From contig CAZQKW010000015.1 of NCBI GenBank assembly GCA_964594075.1, forward strand, positions 1 to 64,000: 64,000 nucleotides of DNA. The letters run 5' to 3'. This document shows positions 53,425-62,174 of the stretch, piece by piece. Origin of the DNA: CAZQKW01 sp964594075. GTDB lineage: Bacteria > Desulfobacterota > WTBG01 > CAIYCZ01. The notes under the pieces are model-generated. The model worked only from the letters and a program-made list of their open reading frames with translations. It did not search any database and was not told the DNA's origin. A program made the position numbers and the translations under genes. The stretch's first letter is position 1; every line of letters starts with the position of its first letter.

Positions 53425-54900
53425 ATGACGAATCTTCGAACTGATCTGGAAAATATCTGCGGCAGCACACGGGTTTATGATGATGAACAGACGCTTGATA
53501 CCTATTCAAGCGACCAGTCGTTTGTTGCCCCCCGCAGGCCGGATTGCGTGGTGTATGCAGAATCGGCGGCTGAAGTGCTGCAGATTATACGGCTTGCCAA
53601 CCAGAATAAATTTCCCGTCATTTCTTTTAGCTCCGGCTTGAACTTTCACGGCGCAACCATACCTGACCACGGTGGCGTTATCGTTGATTTATCGCGCATG
53701 CACCAAATCCTGCATTTTGATGTTGAAAACTGGTATGCCATAGTTGAACCGGGTGTTACCTATGAGCAGCTTCAGGACCATGCCCTCAGCAGAGGCTTTC
53801 GGGTTATGATTCCGTTTGGGGCGGCGCCGCGCCGCTCGGTGCTCAGCAGCTATCTGGAACGTGATCCGGTGCTGGCAGCGTCAAGTTTTGAATATGGCAA
53901 TTTTCTTATTATGGACATGGAGATTATACTCCCGACCGGCGAGATGTTCAGAACCGGCCAGTGGTCATCGGGCGGCGAGCCGGGCGGGCCAATGGGACCG
54001 GTGCGAAACAGTTTGTTTCGGCTCTGGACGGGGGCACAGGGGACGCTGGGCGTTGTTACCAAAATGGGGGTGCAGATTACCCCTCACCGTGAACAGCAGG
54101 CGGTATATTTTATTTATTTTGATGATCTTGCTGAAGCACTGGAGCCCTTGCAGCTCATACAACGGCGTGAAATTGGCATGGAATGTTTTCTGCTTAACCG
54201 TTTTAATTGTGCGGCGCTGCTGTCAGCAGAGTGGCGCATTCCCGAGGCTTTTCCCGCACAGCCACAGTATTCAAAAAGCTTTGAACAACTGAAAAAGACC
54301 CTGCCTGCATGGATCATGGTTATCTGTATTCGCGGCGGCGTGGTTAAACCGGATCAAAAAATAGCCTATGAAGTTGAAGCACTGAAAGAGACGTGCAGTC
54401 TGCTTAATTGTGTGGCAGAGGATTCATTTCTCTTTGCTGCAGGCGCGCACCGGATTATAATGAACGAACTCCTCAGGCCGTTCAGCATTTTAAAAAAATT
54501 TAATTTTCGCGGCTCGGTGCATGATCTCAACTTTAAATCTCCTTTGCGAAGGATTGCGGACATGGAGAACATTATTAAAAGCGCGTGCGACATCGGCGGA
54601 TATGACACCGCACATATTGGCGGGTATATTCTGCCGCTGGAACGAGGCCGGGCTATCCATTGTGAGTTTGATCTGCACAGCAATCCCGCTGATCTGGCGG
54701 AAACTGCACAGGTCAGACGGATATGGATGCAGGCAAGCGAAGCACTGATGCGTGCCGGCGCATTTTTTGACCGTCCGTACGGCGTTTGGGCGCCTATGGT
54801 TTACCAGCGGAGCGGCGTATATACAGAAAAATTAAAAGAGATTAAAAGAGAGCTTGACCCACATAACATCCTTAATCCGGGCAAGCTGTGTTTTCAATAG
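53425..54900 (+). CDS. FAD-binding oxidase of the VAO/PCMH family (second of a pair)
   Basis: A 491-residue flavoprotein starting at the ATG at 53425; a GTG four codons earlier (53413) is an alternative. The FAD domain shows PDCVVYAESAAEVLQIIRLAN, GVIVDLSRMHQIL, VEPGVTYEQL and GAQGTLGVVTKMGVQI. The C-terminal cap domain ends DPHNILNPGKLCF, a typical VAO-family end. It is only distantly similar to the preceding oxidase, so the two may act in sequence or as a heteromer. The B12-binding sensor gene follows after 107 bases. Confidence 0.84.
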   Translation: MTNLRTDLENICGSTRVYDDEQTLDTYSSDQSFVAPRRPDCVVYAESAAEVLQIIRLANQNKFPVISFSSGLNFHGATIPDHGGVIVDLSRMHQILHFDVENWYAIVEPGVTYEQLQDHALSRGFRVMIPFGAAPRRSVLSSYLERDPVLAASSFEYGNFLIMDMEIILPTGEMFRTGQWSSGGEPGGPMGPVRNSLFRLWTGAQGTLGVVTKMGVQITPHREQQAVYFIYFDDLAEALEPLQLIQRREIGMECFLLNRFNCAALLSAEWRIPEAFPAQPQYSKSFEQLKKTLPAWIMVICIRGGVVKPDQKIAYEVEALKETCSLLNCVAEDSFLFAAGAHRIIMNELLRPFSILKKFNFRGSVHDLNFKSPLRRIADMENIIKSACDIGGYDTAHIGGYILPLERGRAIHCEFDLHSNPADLAETAQVRRIWMQASEALMRAGAFFDRPYGVWAPMVYQRSGVYTEKLKEIKRELDPHNILNPGKLCFQ

Positions 54901-55007
54901 CAGTATTGCAGACGCATATTTTTACATGCTATAGTCTTATACACTGTTGTTGCAGACTCACGTTTGCATCAGCTTGATGTTGTGTCCACCATAGCACTGC
55001 GTGTTTT

Positions 55008-56105
55008 ATGCCTGAAACTAATACATCGCAACGGGAATCTACGAGCCCTCATCATTTCAAGCCGGTCAGCAGGTCGGCATTTGATTTATTCTGGCAATGC
55101 CTGCCAAAGCTGCTGGTTTTTGTCAATGAAAAATTTCAAATTGACAACAAATATCAGTGTGTTGATGCGGATCACATCTGCCTCGAACTGGTTGAGGATT
55201 TTAACCGCAAGTTCGGACACCTGCTGGCCGCCGTCTATGATTTCAGTTTGTTTGAATTTTTTGCTGATGAATTTTTTTGGCTGGTCGCTGAACATGAAAG
55301 CAGAGGCCTGCAGAGAAGCTTCCTTGAGTTAGATCTCAAGGCATGGATGCTGGGTATTAATTCTTTGATCCGGCGGCCGGAATCTACCGAGCTGGTGCAG
55401 CCGCTTGAATGTTTGCACCGGTATATGCCTATCGTTCATGCGCAGTTTGAAGCGCGCGAGCCTGAGATAGAGCCCAATGCAGCGCGTTTTGTGGATATGC
55501 TGCTTAAGAAAAACCGCAAATTTGCCTCAGAGTTCCTGCTGGGTCTTATGCGAGAGGGTGTGACGATAGAGCAGGCATATACCCGGGTTTTACTGCCGGC
55601 GCTGATTCGAATGCGCCATTTATGGCGGAAAAACCAGATCAGCGCCGCAGATGTCCATGTGGCGACGGATATCTGCCGTTATACGATCTTCCGCGTCATG
55701 GACAGCATTTTTGGGGAACGCAAATATCCATTCAGGGCGCTCGTTGCTTGTGTGCCCGAGGAAGAAGACGAGCTGGGCAGCGAGGTGTTTGCGAACTATC
55801 TGGAAATAAAAGGGTGGACGGTTTACCATATTGGCCACGGCTTTTCTGCGGACGACATTCTGCACGCGCTTGCGGTGAATCAACCGCAGGTGGCGGTGCT
55901 TTCTGTGGTTTCCATCTCCTGGCTGCGCGCGGCAAAACAGCTTGTCGGGCAGATTCGCCAGACCGCGCCGCAGGTAAAGCTTGTTATGGAAGGGCGCGCT
56001 GTAGAGCAGGCACGAACTGCTTTTGAGCCGCTGGTTGATAAAATTGTTACGGGGTTAGAGGAGGGTCACAAAGCAATGCTTGACATGGTGATGCCGCATG
56101 CGTAG
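55008..56105 (+). CDS. B12-binding-domain protein, probable sensor
   Basis: A 365-residue soluble protein. The N-terminal about 150 residues are helical and unassigned. Residues about 165-235 (FLLGLMREGVTIEQAYTRVL, RKNQISAADVHVATDICR) match the helical B12-binding-2 cap. The last 125 residues are a cobalamin-binding Rossmann domain with WTVYHIGHGFSADDILHAL. The DxHxxG cobalt-ligand motif of methyltransferases is altered to VYHIGHG, so one or two His remain but the Asp is gone. This looks more like CarH-type or adaptor proteins than a methyltransferase. It has no DNA-binding HTH. Its stop overlaps the exporter permease gene by 8 bases. Confidence 0.75.
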   Translation: MPETNTSQRESTSPHHFKPVSRSAFDLFWQCLPKLLVFVNEKFQIDNKYQCVDADHICLELVEDFNRKFGHLLAAVYDFSLFEFFADEFFWLVAEHESRGLQRSFLELDLKAWMLGINSLIRRPESTELVQPLECLHRYMPIVHAQFEAREPEIEPNAARFVDMLLKKNRKFASEFLLGLMREGVTIEQAYTRVLLPALIRMRHLWRKNQISAADVHVATDICRYTIFRVMDSIFGERKYPFRALVACVPEEEDELGSEVFANYLEIKGWTVYHIGHGFSADDILHALAVNQPQVAVLSVVSISWLRAAKQLVGQIRQTAPQVKLVMEGRAVEQARTAFEPLVDKIVTGLEEGHKAMLDMVMPHA

Positions 56106-57219
56106 CCGGGCAGCGTTTAAAATGCTTATGCACGACCGTTCTACAACAGCCGGATCGGTGCTGGGGGTCGTAGCCATTGTGTTTCTGGTTGGCCAGCAGC
56201 TTTCTGTGTTGTTTGGTCTGTTCAACTATATGTCTGTTCTGGTTGATCACAGCGGTGCTGATATCTGGCTATGCACACAAAACATTGAAAATATTAACGG
56301 AGCCGGTTTTATGCCGGTTCGTTATGTAGACCGTGTCAGCGGGTTGCGGGAGATTGCCTGGGCGGAGCCGTTGTTATTCGGCAGCGCCTCGTTTAGAACC
56401 AAAGACGGCCAGTATCAGCCGGTGCAGGTTGTTGGAGTGCGTAATCCGCGGCAGGCTGCCGGCCCCTGGCGGTTCCATCAGGGCGGCCAGGATGTGCTGT
56501 TTGACTATGAGGGCATAACCGTTGACCGTCTTGACCTTTCTGTATTGGGTAATCCCCTGGTTGGCAGCTTTTACGAAATCGGGGATATTCGCACCAAAAT
56601 ACTCGGCATAACACAGAGTATTCGCGGATTTGCCGGCACCCTGATATTTACCAACATGGTAAAGGCGCAGGAAATTCTTAAAACGCCACCGGGTCGCTGC
56701 AAAGCCATTCTGATAAAACTTTCGCCGGGCGTTGAGAGCGCTGCATTCATGAGCGTGCTGCAAAAAATGTTTCCCCGCAACGAAGTTCTTACTACCGCCG
56801 AGCTTTCACGGCGAACGCGCTCATATTATATTAAAAATACCGGCATCGGCGGCAGCTTCGGATTTTCAACACTGATTGGCGCAATCGTTGGCATTGTCAT
56901 AATTATGCTCACTATGTACACCAGCGTGTTAAATCGCACCAAGGAATTTGCCGTATTACGGGCGTTGGGGGCGCGGAAATTTGATATACTGGTGGTAGTT
57001 ATGTCTCAATCGCTCATAATAGCGGCGATTGGCATTTTTATCGGTTTTCTCCTGCTGGCGCTCTTTCTTTCCAGCACGCTTGACTCAAAACTTCCCAGTT
57101 ATATGCCCTTGTGGATTCTGGCATATCATGCGTTGTTTACTCTCATTATGGCCATATTAGGCTCGATTCTTGCGATGCGCAAGGCAATAAAAATTGAACC
57201 GGCGACGGTGTTTAGATGA
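56098..57219 (+). CDS. FtsX/DevC-type ABC exporter permease
   Basis: A 373-residue membrane protein. It has one N-terminal helix, a large periplasmic domain of about 220 residues, and three C-terminal helices (FGFSTLIGAIVGIVIIMLTM, LVVVMSQSLIIAAIGIF, LWILAYHALFTLIMAILGS). The RTKEFAVLRALGARKFDI loop is the FtsX/MacB/DevC hallmark that contacts the ATPase. With the following ATPase and HlyD-like protein it makes a DevBCA or MacAB-type exporter, which works with a TolC-like outer-membrane duct. No TolC homologue is in the window. It overlaps the B12-binding gene. Confidence 0.85.
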   Translation: MRSRAAFKMLMHDRSTTAGSVLGVVAIVFLVGQQLSVLFGLFNYMSVLVDHSGADIWLCTQNIENINGAGFMPVRYVDRVSGLREIAWAEPLLFGSASFRTKDGQYQPVQVVGVRNPRQAAGPWRFHQGGQDVLFDYEGITVDRLDLSVLGNPLVGSFYEIGDIRTKILGITQSIRGFAGTLIFTNMVKAQEILKTPPGRCKAILIKLSPGVESAAFMSVLQKMFPRNEVLTTAELSRRTRSYYIKNTGIGGSFGFSTLIGAIVGIVIIMLTMYTSVLNRTKEFAVLRALGARKFDILVVVMSQSLIIAAIGIFIGFLLLALFLSSTLDSKLPSYMPLWILAYHALFTLIMAILGSILAMRKAIKIEPATVFR

Positions 57220-57270
57220 TTACAAGGTTTTGGATTGAGGATGTAGAGTTTAGCGTTTTATTTTAATGTT

Positions 57271-57984
57271 ATGGCTGAGGCGATATTAAAACTTGACAGT
57301 ATCACCCGGGATTTTTACGACGGCAAGCAGTTGCGGCGGGTGCTGAAAAAAACTGATCTGGAAATTTTTCCGGGAGAGTTTACCGTTATTGCCGGTCCGT
57401 CCGGCAGCGGCAAGACAACGCTGATGACCATTATGGGACTGGTGCTGCAGCCTTCTGAGGGTGCCATTTACCTCGGCACTAAAAAAGTGGCAAGGTATTC
57501 AGACAGCGAACTGGCCAATCTGCGCATGCGCAACTTTGGCTTTGTTTTTCAGCAGGCAGAGCTTATCCCGGCATTAACAGTGCTTGAAAATGTGCTCATA
57601 GCAGCAGGGGTTCAAGGCGGGTCCATACCCGGCGTGCTGCGGGACAGAGCGGTGGCACTGCTTGAAAATTTTGGACTCAAGGAATACACCTATGTAAAAT
57701 CGCAAAAGTTATCAACAGGGCAGAAGCAACGCGTTGCAATCGGCAGAGCGCTGATTAATGAACCGAAAGTTTTGCTGTGCGACGAACCCACATCTGCGCT
57801 TGATTCAGAAAGCAGTTCCATTGTCCTGGACACGTTGAAACGATTATCAAAGGACAGCAGCCGCGGGGTCATTATGGTTACGCATGATCCTCGGGTTTTT
57901 CCGTATGCAGACCGGCTTATTAAGCTTGAGGACGGTAAAATTATTTATGATTCCAGAAGCGTGGAAGAAGGAGGACAGCAGTAA
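57271..57984 (+). CDS. DevA/LolD/MacB-type ABC exporter ATPase
   Basis: A 237-residue ATPase of the MacB/LolD/DevA group. Walker A is GPSGSGKTTLMTIMG, the Q-loop is FVFQQAEL, the signature LSTGQKQRVAIGRAL (LSGGQ changed to LSTGQ), Walker B VLLCDEPTSALD and the H-loop VTHD. It drives the permease encoded upstream. Its stop overlaps the start of the membrane-fusion protein gene by one base (TAATG). The three genes are thus a single transport unit. Confidence 0.92.
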   Translation: MAEAILKLDSITRDFYDGKQLRRVLKKTDLEIFPGEFTVIAGPSGSGKTTLMTIMGLVLQPSEGAIYLGTKKVARYSDSELANLRMRNFGFVFQQAELIPALTVLENVLIAAGVQGGSIPGVLRDRAVALLENFGLKEYTYVKSQKLSTGQKQRVAIGRALINEPKVLLCDEPTSALDSESSSIVLDTLKRLSKDSSRGVIMVTHDPRVFPYADRLIKLEDGKIIYDSRSVEEGGQQ

Positions 57985-58862
57985 TGAGAATTATTAAATG
58001 GGCCATAGGCCTAATTATAATCGGCATTCTCATTAATTTCATGGTTACCAGCTTTGTAAAGTCTTCAAAGCCTCCTCAGGTTGCCGTGCCGCCTGCGATC
58101 CCTGAATCGCCGGCGCGGGTGTATGGTAAAATAGAGCCTTTCGGGCGCGAAGTGTATGTCAGCCCGCCGCAGACCAAGAGGGTTGTCGGCATATATGTCA
58201 AAGAGGGCGATATCGTTACCAAAGGCCAGGTGCTCTGTGATCTGGATGCGGATGTTGAAACGGCGCAACTTAATCTCGCGTTGGCAAAAATCAATTCTGC
58301 CAAAAAGTCTCTTGAAATTACCCAGGATGATTATAAAAGAAAAAAGAATTTATATGCAAAAAATACTGATTCGGAATTTTCTTACACGCAGGCGCGCCTC
58401 AAGGCTGAGCTTGATGCAAATAGCATCGCAGTTGCCGAACGCGAAGCTGAACTGGCGAAAGCGCAGCGAGAAGAGCTGCGCCTCAAATCTCCCATAGACG
58501 GGCTGGTATATAAATTTGATGTGCGGCTGGGAGAAACCCTTGCATCAGGCGATAATTCCAGAATTATTTTGGGCAATAAGGATCGCTGGGTGCGGCTGTT
58601 CGTTGAATCATTCTGGCTTGACCGAATAAAAGTCGGTTCGGCCTACAAGGTTTATAATTCGGAAACCAAACAGTATCTTGGTTCGGGAAAAGTGCTCTAC
58701 GCCCTTCCGTATGTGGGCCGTAGAGATTTTCGAACCGAAGATGCTCAGGAACGGTTTGATACCAAGTTTCAGGAAGTAATATTGACCCTGGAAGACGTCC
58801 AGGGCGACGTTCCCATAGGGCTTTCAGTGATGGCAGAGTTGGAAAAAAGCAGAGTCCAATAA
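57984..58862 (+). CDS. HlyD/DevB-type membrane fusion protein
   Basis: A 292-residue periplasmic adaptor. It is anchored by one N-terminal helix (IKWAIGLIIIGILINFMVTS) and followed by the lipoyl-like domain (GKIEPFGREVYVSPPQ, VVGIYVKEGDIVTKGQVLCDLD). A helical hairpin lies at about 90-160, then the second lipoyl half (ELRLKSPIDGLVYKFDVRLGET) and a beta-barrel domain. It links the permease to an outer-membrane channel. It is shorter than most DevB proteins. The lipoprotein gene follows after 2 bases, so it belongs to the same operon. Confidence 0.88.
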   Translation: MRIIKWAIGLIIIGILINFMVTSFVKSSKPPQVAVPPAIPESPARVYGKIEPFGREVYVSPPQTKRVVGIYVKEGDIVTKGQVLCDLDADVETAQLNLALAKINSAKKSLEITQDDYKRKKNLYAKNTDSEFSYTQARLKAELDANSIAVAEREAELAKAQREELRLKSPIDGLVYKFDVRLGETLASGDNSRIILGNKDRWVRLFVESFWLDRIKVGSAYKVYNSETKQYLGSGKVLYALPYVGRRDFRTEDAQERFDTKFQEVILTLEDVQGDVPIGLSVMAELEKSRVQ

Positions 58863-58864
58863 CC

Positions 58865-60178
58865 ATGAGAACAGCAGCTCGCGTCATTTGTTCCGCTATC
58901 TTGTGTTTTGTTGCTATAGAAAGCTGCACGCTCTCTTCAAATCCCCGTGATGTTCTCACGCACTATTTGACCGCGGTGTATAAGGGGAAATACCGGGACG
59001 CATATACCTATATAGCGGCGCGGGACAAGGCAGTTAAAACAGCGGAAGAATATATGCAGGAACAGGCGACCAATCCGGCATTAAGAGTAGCACTGGCGCT
59101 GGGCATGACATGCCCGTTTACCCTGAGCGAGGTTTCAACCGCTAACCAAACCGCTGTCCTGACGGTAAGCCAGACCGTGCCTGATATGAAGACGATTATT
59201 AATCGGTTTGAGGACACAGCGTCAGCACGCGTATTAACTGAAAACGAATTTAAAAAACTTACTGTAAAAGATATTCAGGAAAAACTGCAGGGACAGCAGA
59301 TACCGTTAACGACCATCCATGATACCTATACTCTTATTAAGGAAGTAGATTCGTGGAAGGTTTTTTTTGATTGGAAAAAGCAACTGGCTGAGCAGCGCAA
59401 ACAGGATACAATTAATACGCTGCTCGCCGAAGCCTCACAACTGCGGCGAACACACAACTATGAGGAAGCCCTGAGAAAATATAATGAGGTATTAGCCATT
59501 GATAATAATCTCACGCAGGCTCAGGCGGAAAAAGCCGAAGTAGAAAAGGAATTGAACCTAATTAAAGAAAAGCAGCAGTATCTTTCACAGATTCAATTGC
59601 TGAACATACGCATTGAGCGGCAGAGGCAACGGGGTTCTGATACGCTCAAGGACAGCATCATAGGCACTATTGTCAATAAGGGGGAGAGAACACTTGCCAA
59701 AGTTAAGATTGCTGTGTTTTTCCTTGACGCTGGAGGCAATGAGATCGATTATCCGGCCCTTGCCAGCGAATTTTCCTTTATTTCGGATAATCAATTGTTA
59801 ACACCGGGGTCAAAAAAAGAATTCGGGTTCACTATTGAGGGGTATGCACCGCCAGAATGGTCAGGAGCGGTGAGGGTGAAGGTTACCGATATTGAATTTT
59901 CACCACTTGTGCATTTTTATATAAAGCCGGACCGACCAGCACTGCCTTCTGCCGTTGTTTCACCATCAACCACGGCCGTTGCAAAGACCCCGCCCGTTTC
60001 AATTACCCCAACAGAATCAATGCAGCATATGCCGCGGTATCACGTGGTTAAACCCAATGAAACGGTTTTTAGCATTGCCAACCGGTATGGGCTTTCAACA
60101 GAGGAGCTGAGTCGCCTTAACAATTTAAGTCAAAACCAGAACATTAAACCAGGCCAGAAACTCCTTGTCGCTCAATGA
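58865..60178 (+). CDS. Lipoprotein with TPR and C-terminal LysM domain
   Basis: A 437-residue protein with a lipoprotein-like signal (AIESC, Cys21). Residues about 25-175 form an NTF2-like unit of the DUF4878 kind (YLTAVYKGKYRDAYTYIA). Residues about 190-225 contain a TPR-like motif (HNYEEALRKYNEVLAID) running into a coiled coil. Residues about 240-350 are a beta domain of the FxLYD kind (IGTIVNKGERTLAKVKIAVFF), and the last 45 residues are a LysM domain (YHVVKPNETVFSIANRYGL) that binds peptidoglycan. It may tether the exporter complex or its product to the cell wall. It is the last gene of the array. Confidence 0.75.
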   Translation: MRTAARVICSAILCFVAIESCTLSSNPRDVLTHYLTAVYKGKYRDAYTYIAARDKAVKTAEEYMQEQATNPALRVALALGMTCPFTLSEVSTANQTAVLTVSQTVPDMKTIINRFEDTASARVLTENEFKKLTVKDIQEKLQGQQIPLTTIHDTYTLIKEVDSWKVFFDWKKQLAEQRKQDTINTLLAEASQLRRTHNYEEALRKYNEVLAIDNNLTQAQAEKAEVEKELNLIKEKQQYLSQIQLLNIRIERQRQRGSDTLKDSIIGTIVNKGERTLAKVKIAVFFLDAGGNEIDYPALASEFSFISDNQLLTPGSKKEFGFTIEGYAPPEWSGAVRVKVTDIEFSPLVHFYIKPDRPALPSAVVSPSTTAVAKTPPVSITPTESMQHMPRYHVVKPNETVFSIANRYGLSTEELSRLNNLSQNQNIKPGQKLLVAQ

Positions 60179-60228
60179 ACAATGTTTATATTGAGATGTT
60201 GTTCGCTACAATTCATAACGCACTGCCC

Positions 60229-60636
60229 TTACTTCGCCTCTATCGGGTATTTGCCATCAAGCCACGCCTTCCATCCGCCCTTTAACACTTTCACATTGGT
60301 GAACCCAGCTTTTATCAATTTTTTCGCCACCCGGGCGCTGGTATCACTGCTTCAGGAGCAGCAGTAAAGGATAATTTCTTTGTCAAACGGCAGTGTAACA
60401 ACCCAGGATGAAAGGTCCTCTGGATCAACCCGCCGGGAACATTTAATTTTGATTTTGCTTTTCTCCCACAGCTCAGAATCCCTCAAATCAAGAATCACCA
60501 CCTGAGTAGAACACAGTTTTGCATTGAGCTCTTGGGCGGTAATGCGCTCAACGGCGGCAGCGCTGCCGTATGCAGATAAGAGGATACTTATTGGTAATAA
60601 ACAGAGTATCAGAACTGTTCCAATATTTTTTTTCAT
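60229..60636 (-). CDS. Secreted rhodanese-like protein, candidate selenoprotein (in-frame UGA)
   Basis: Read through one UGA (60354-60352), the frame gives 135 residues: a signal peptide (cleavage near SAAAVE), then a single rhodanese domain. Before the UGA: ITAQELNAKLC, VVILDLRDSELWEKSKI and EIILYCCS. After it: SSDTSARVAKKLIKAGF, then VKVLKGGWKAWLDGKYP, then a TAA. The sequence after the UGA is exactly the rest of a rhodanese (TSARVA; GGW.AW), with no frameshift needed. The catalytic loop reads C92-C93-S94-Sec95, a CxxU motif. GGGG precedes the ATG. It follows the YbjT-like gene by 23 bases. If UGA is a plain stop, the product is a truncated 94-residue protein. Sec genes lie outside the window. 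Confidence 0.75.
60299..60347 (-). promoter_or_regulatory. SECIS-like stem-loop after in-frame UGA
   Basis: Beginning four bases after the UGA, GTGA and CCAGC (60347-60337) pair with GCTGG and TCAC (60309-60299), with a two-by-two internal loop. Inside, CGCC (60337-60334) pairs with GGCG (60328-60325) around the loop CGGGT. That loop starts 18 bases after the UGA and has G at its second position, within the usual bacterial SECIS rules (16-37 bases; G in the first two). Base 60337 is shared between the two possible stems. Confidence 0.55.
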
Positions 60637-60659
60637 GCTAACCCCGTCGTATCACTTTA

Positions 60660-62114
60660 TCAGGGTTGCTCCTTCCTCAGCGCCTTAAAAATACCTTTCA
60701 GCATACCGCTGAAAACCAGCACATGAATTGGATAAAACACATACCAATAGAAAATACCAGAAATGCCCAGCGGGTCAAAAATTGATGTCAGCCTGATGGT
60801 AGAATGTGAAGCATCTCCTTTCACCTCAAACTGCAGCCACGCCCTGCCCGGAACTCTGAGCTCGGAAAACAGGCGCATCATGCGATCCTGTTCAACCGCT
60901 TCAACTCGCCAGAAATCTATCGTATCGCCGGGAAGCACGCAGCGGGGATCGCGACGTCCTCGTTTAGAGCCGACGCCGCCGACCATTTTATCTAACAGAC
61001 CTCTCAGGCTCCACAGCCAGTTAAAGGTGTACCAGCCGGTCTCGCCGCCCACACATTGTATGCGTCTAAAGCACGCAGCAGGAGGGTAGGGGACGATAAT
61101 TTCCCGTGAATAGACAAATCGCGAACCAAATCGCGCGACACCCAGGCGCGATTGATAAACAGGAGCTGCGTCAGTCCACCGTGTTTCTGAAAATTCTCGG
61201 TCTTCATTGGCAAGCGCCCGTTGAATCGCTTCTTTCACGCCGCGCGGGCGAATACTAAATGCTTCCAGCGCGGAATGATCTTGCACGATCGTTTCATTTT
61301 TAACTCCTTCTATGAGCCAGCGGCCCACTTGGTAGTATAAGGGTGTAACCAGGGCGAGCCAGAAACTTGAAAGCCACGGACTCAGCCACGGAACGGGTAT
61401 AATAAGGCGCTTGAGACCGCGCTGTCTTGCATATTCCCGCATAATTCCTTCATATGATGTTATATCAGCGCAGCCAATTTCAAAAACAGCACTTTCTTTA
61501 ATTGGCAAATCAAGGGCGGCAATCAGGTAGGCAATGACATCTTCAATGGCAATGGGCTGTGTGCGTGTTCTCACCCAACGTGGTGTAATCATGATCGGCA
61601 GCCGTTCCACAAGTGCACGAACCAACTCAAAGGAAAGAGATCCCGATCCGAGTATGACTGAAGCACGAAATTCAACCGTTGGTATGTGTGATTGTCTGAG
61701 GATTGCGCCAACTTCCTGGCGGCTTGCAAGATGCGGCGAGAGTTTGTGCCCGGATCCGAGTCCTCCCAAATAAACCATTCTTTTGACCCCGGCTTTTTCT
61801 GCTGCCCGTGCAAAGTTTGTCGCTGCAATGCGATCCTGCTCTTCAAACGAACCGCGCGCCGCGAGCGAGTGCACCAGAAAATAAGCGCTATGCACACCGG
61901 CCATAGCACGGTCAAGTGCCGCCGTATCAAACACATCTCCCTGAACAATGTCGGTTGATGGCTTAACCCGGTGTGCAATAAACTCAGGCCTACGCACCAG
62001 ACAGCGCACGCGGTATCCTTTGCGTTCCAACTCGCTCAAAAGACGGCCACCAACATAACCGGTTCCACCGGTTACCAGAATGAGCCGTTCATCTACAACA
62101 GTAGTATTATTCAT
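60660..62114 (-). CDS. YbjT-like NAD(P)-binding protein with DUF2867
   Basis: A 484-residue protein of two parts. Residues 1-300 are an atypical SDR: VTGGTGYVGGRLLSELERKG binds NAD(P), followed by VVQGD-like and VKRMVYLGGLG segments. Residues about 320-475 match DUF2867 (SREIIVPYPPAACFRRIQCVGGETGWYTFNWLW), ending in a hydrophobic segment (IFYWYVFYPIHVLVFSG). The YbjT family is widespread in bacteria with no established substrate. It lies upstream of the rhodanese gene on the same strand. Confidence 0.82.
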   Translation of the reverse strand: MNNTTVVDERLILVTGGTGYVGGRLLSELERKGYRVRCLVRRPEFIAHRVKPSTDIVQGDVFDTAALDRAMAGVHSAYFLVHSLAARGSFEEQDRIAATNFARAAEKAGVKRMVYLGGLGSGHKLSPHLASRQEVGAILRQSHIPTVEFRASVILGSGSLSFELVRALVERLPIMITPRWVRTRTQPIAIEDVIAYLIAALDLPIKESAVFEIGCADITSYEGIMREYARQRGLKRLIIPVPWLSPWLSSFWLALVTPLYYQVGRWLIEGVKNETIVQDHSALEAFSIRPRGVKEAIQRALANEDREFSETRWTDAAPVYQSRLGVARFGSRFVYSREIIVPYPPAACFRRIQCVGGETGWYTFNWLWSLRGLLDKMVGGVGSKRGRRDPRCVLPGDTIDFWRVEAVEQDRMMRLFSELRVPGRAWLQFEVKGDASHSTIRLTSIFDPLGISGIFYWYVFYPIHVLVFSGMLKGIFKALRKEQP

Positions 62115-62117
62115 TAT

Positions 62118-62157
62118 AAAATAAAATGCCCGACAGTAGGTTGGAATACTGCCGGGC
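62118..62157 (-). terminator. Rho-independent terminator of PPOX gene
   Basis: On the minus strand an 11-base-pair stem (62157-62147 with 62138-62128, one mismatch) and an 8-base loop are followed by an ATTTTATTTT tract. It lies just after the PPOX gene and before the YbjT-like gene. Confidence 0.75.
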
Positions 62158-62174
62158 GGTTGTAATTATTACCA

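Noticed and set aside
60352..60354. Reading the UGA in the rhodanese gene as an ordinary stop, giving a 94-residue pseudogene.
   Set aside because: The domain continues in frame without other damage and a SECIS-like stem-loop follows, so selenocysteine is the simpler account, though it is not proven.
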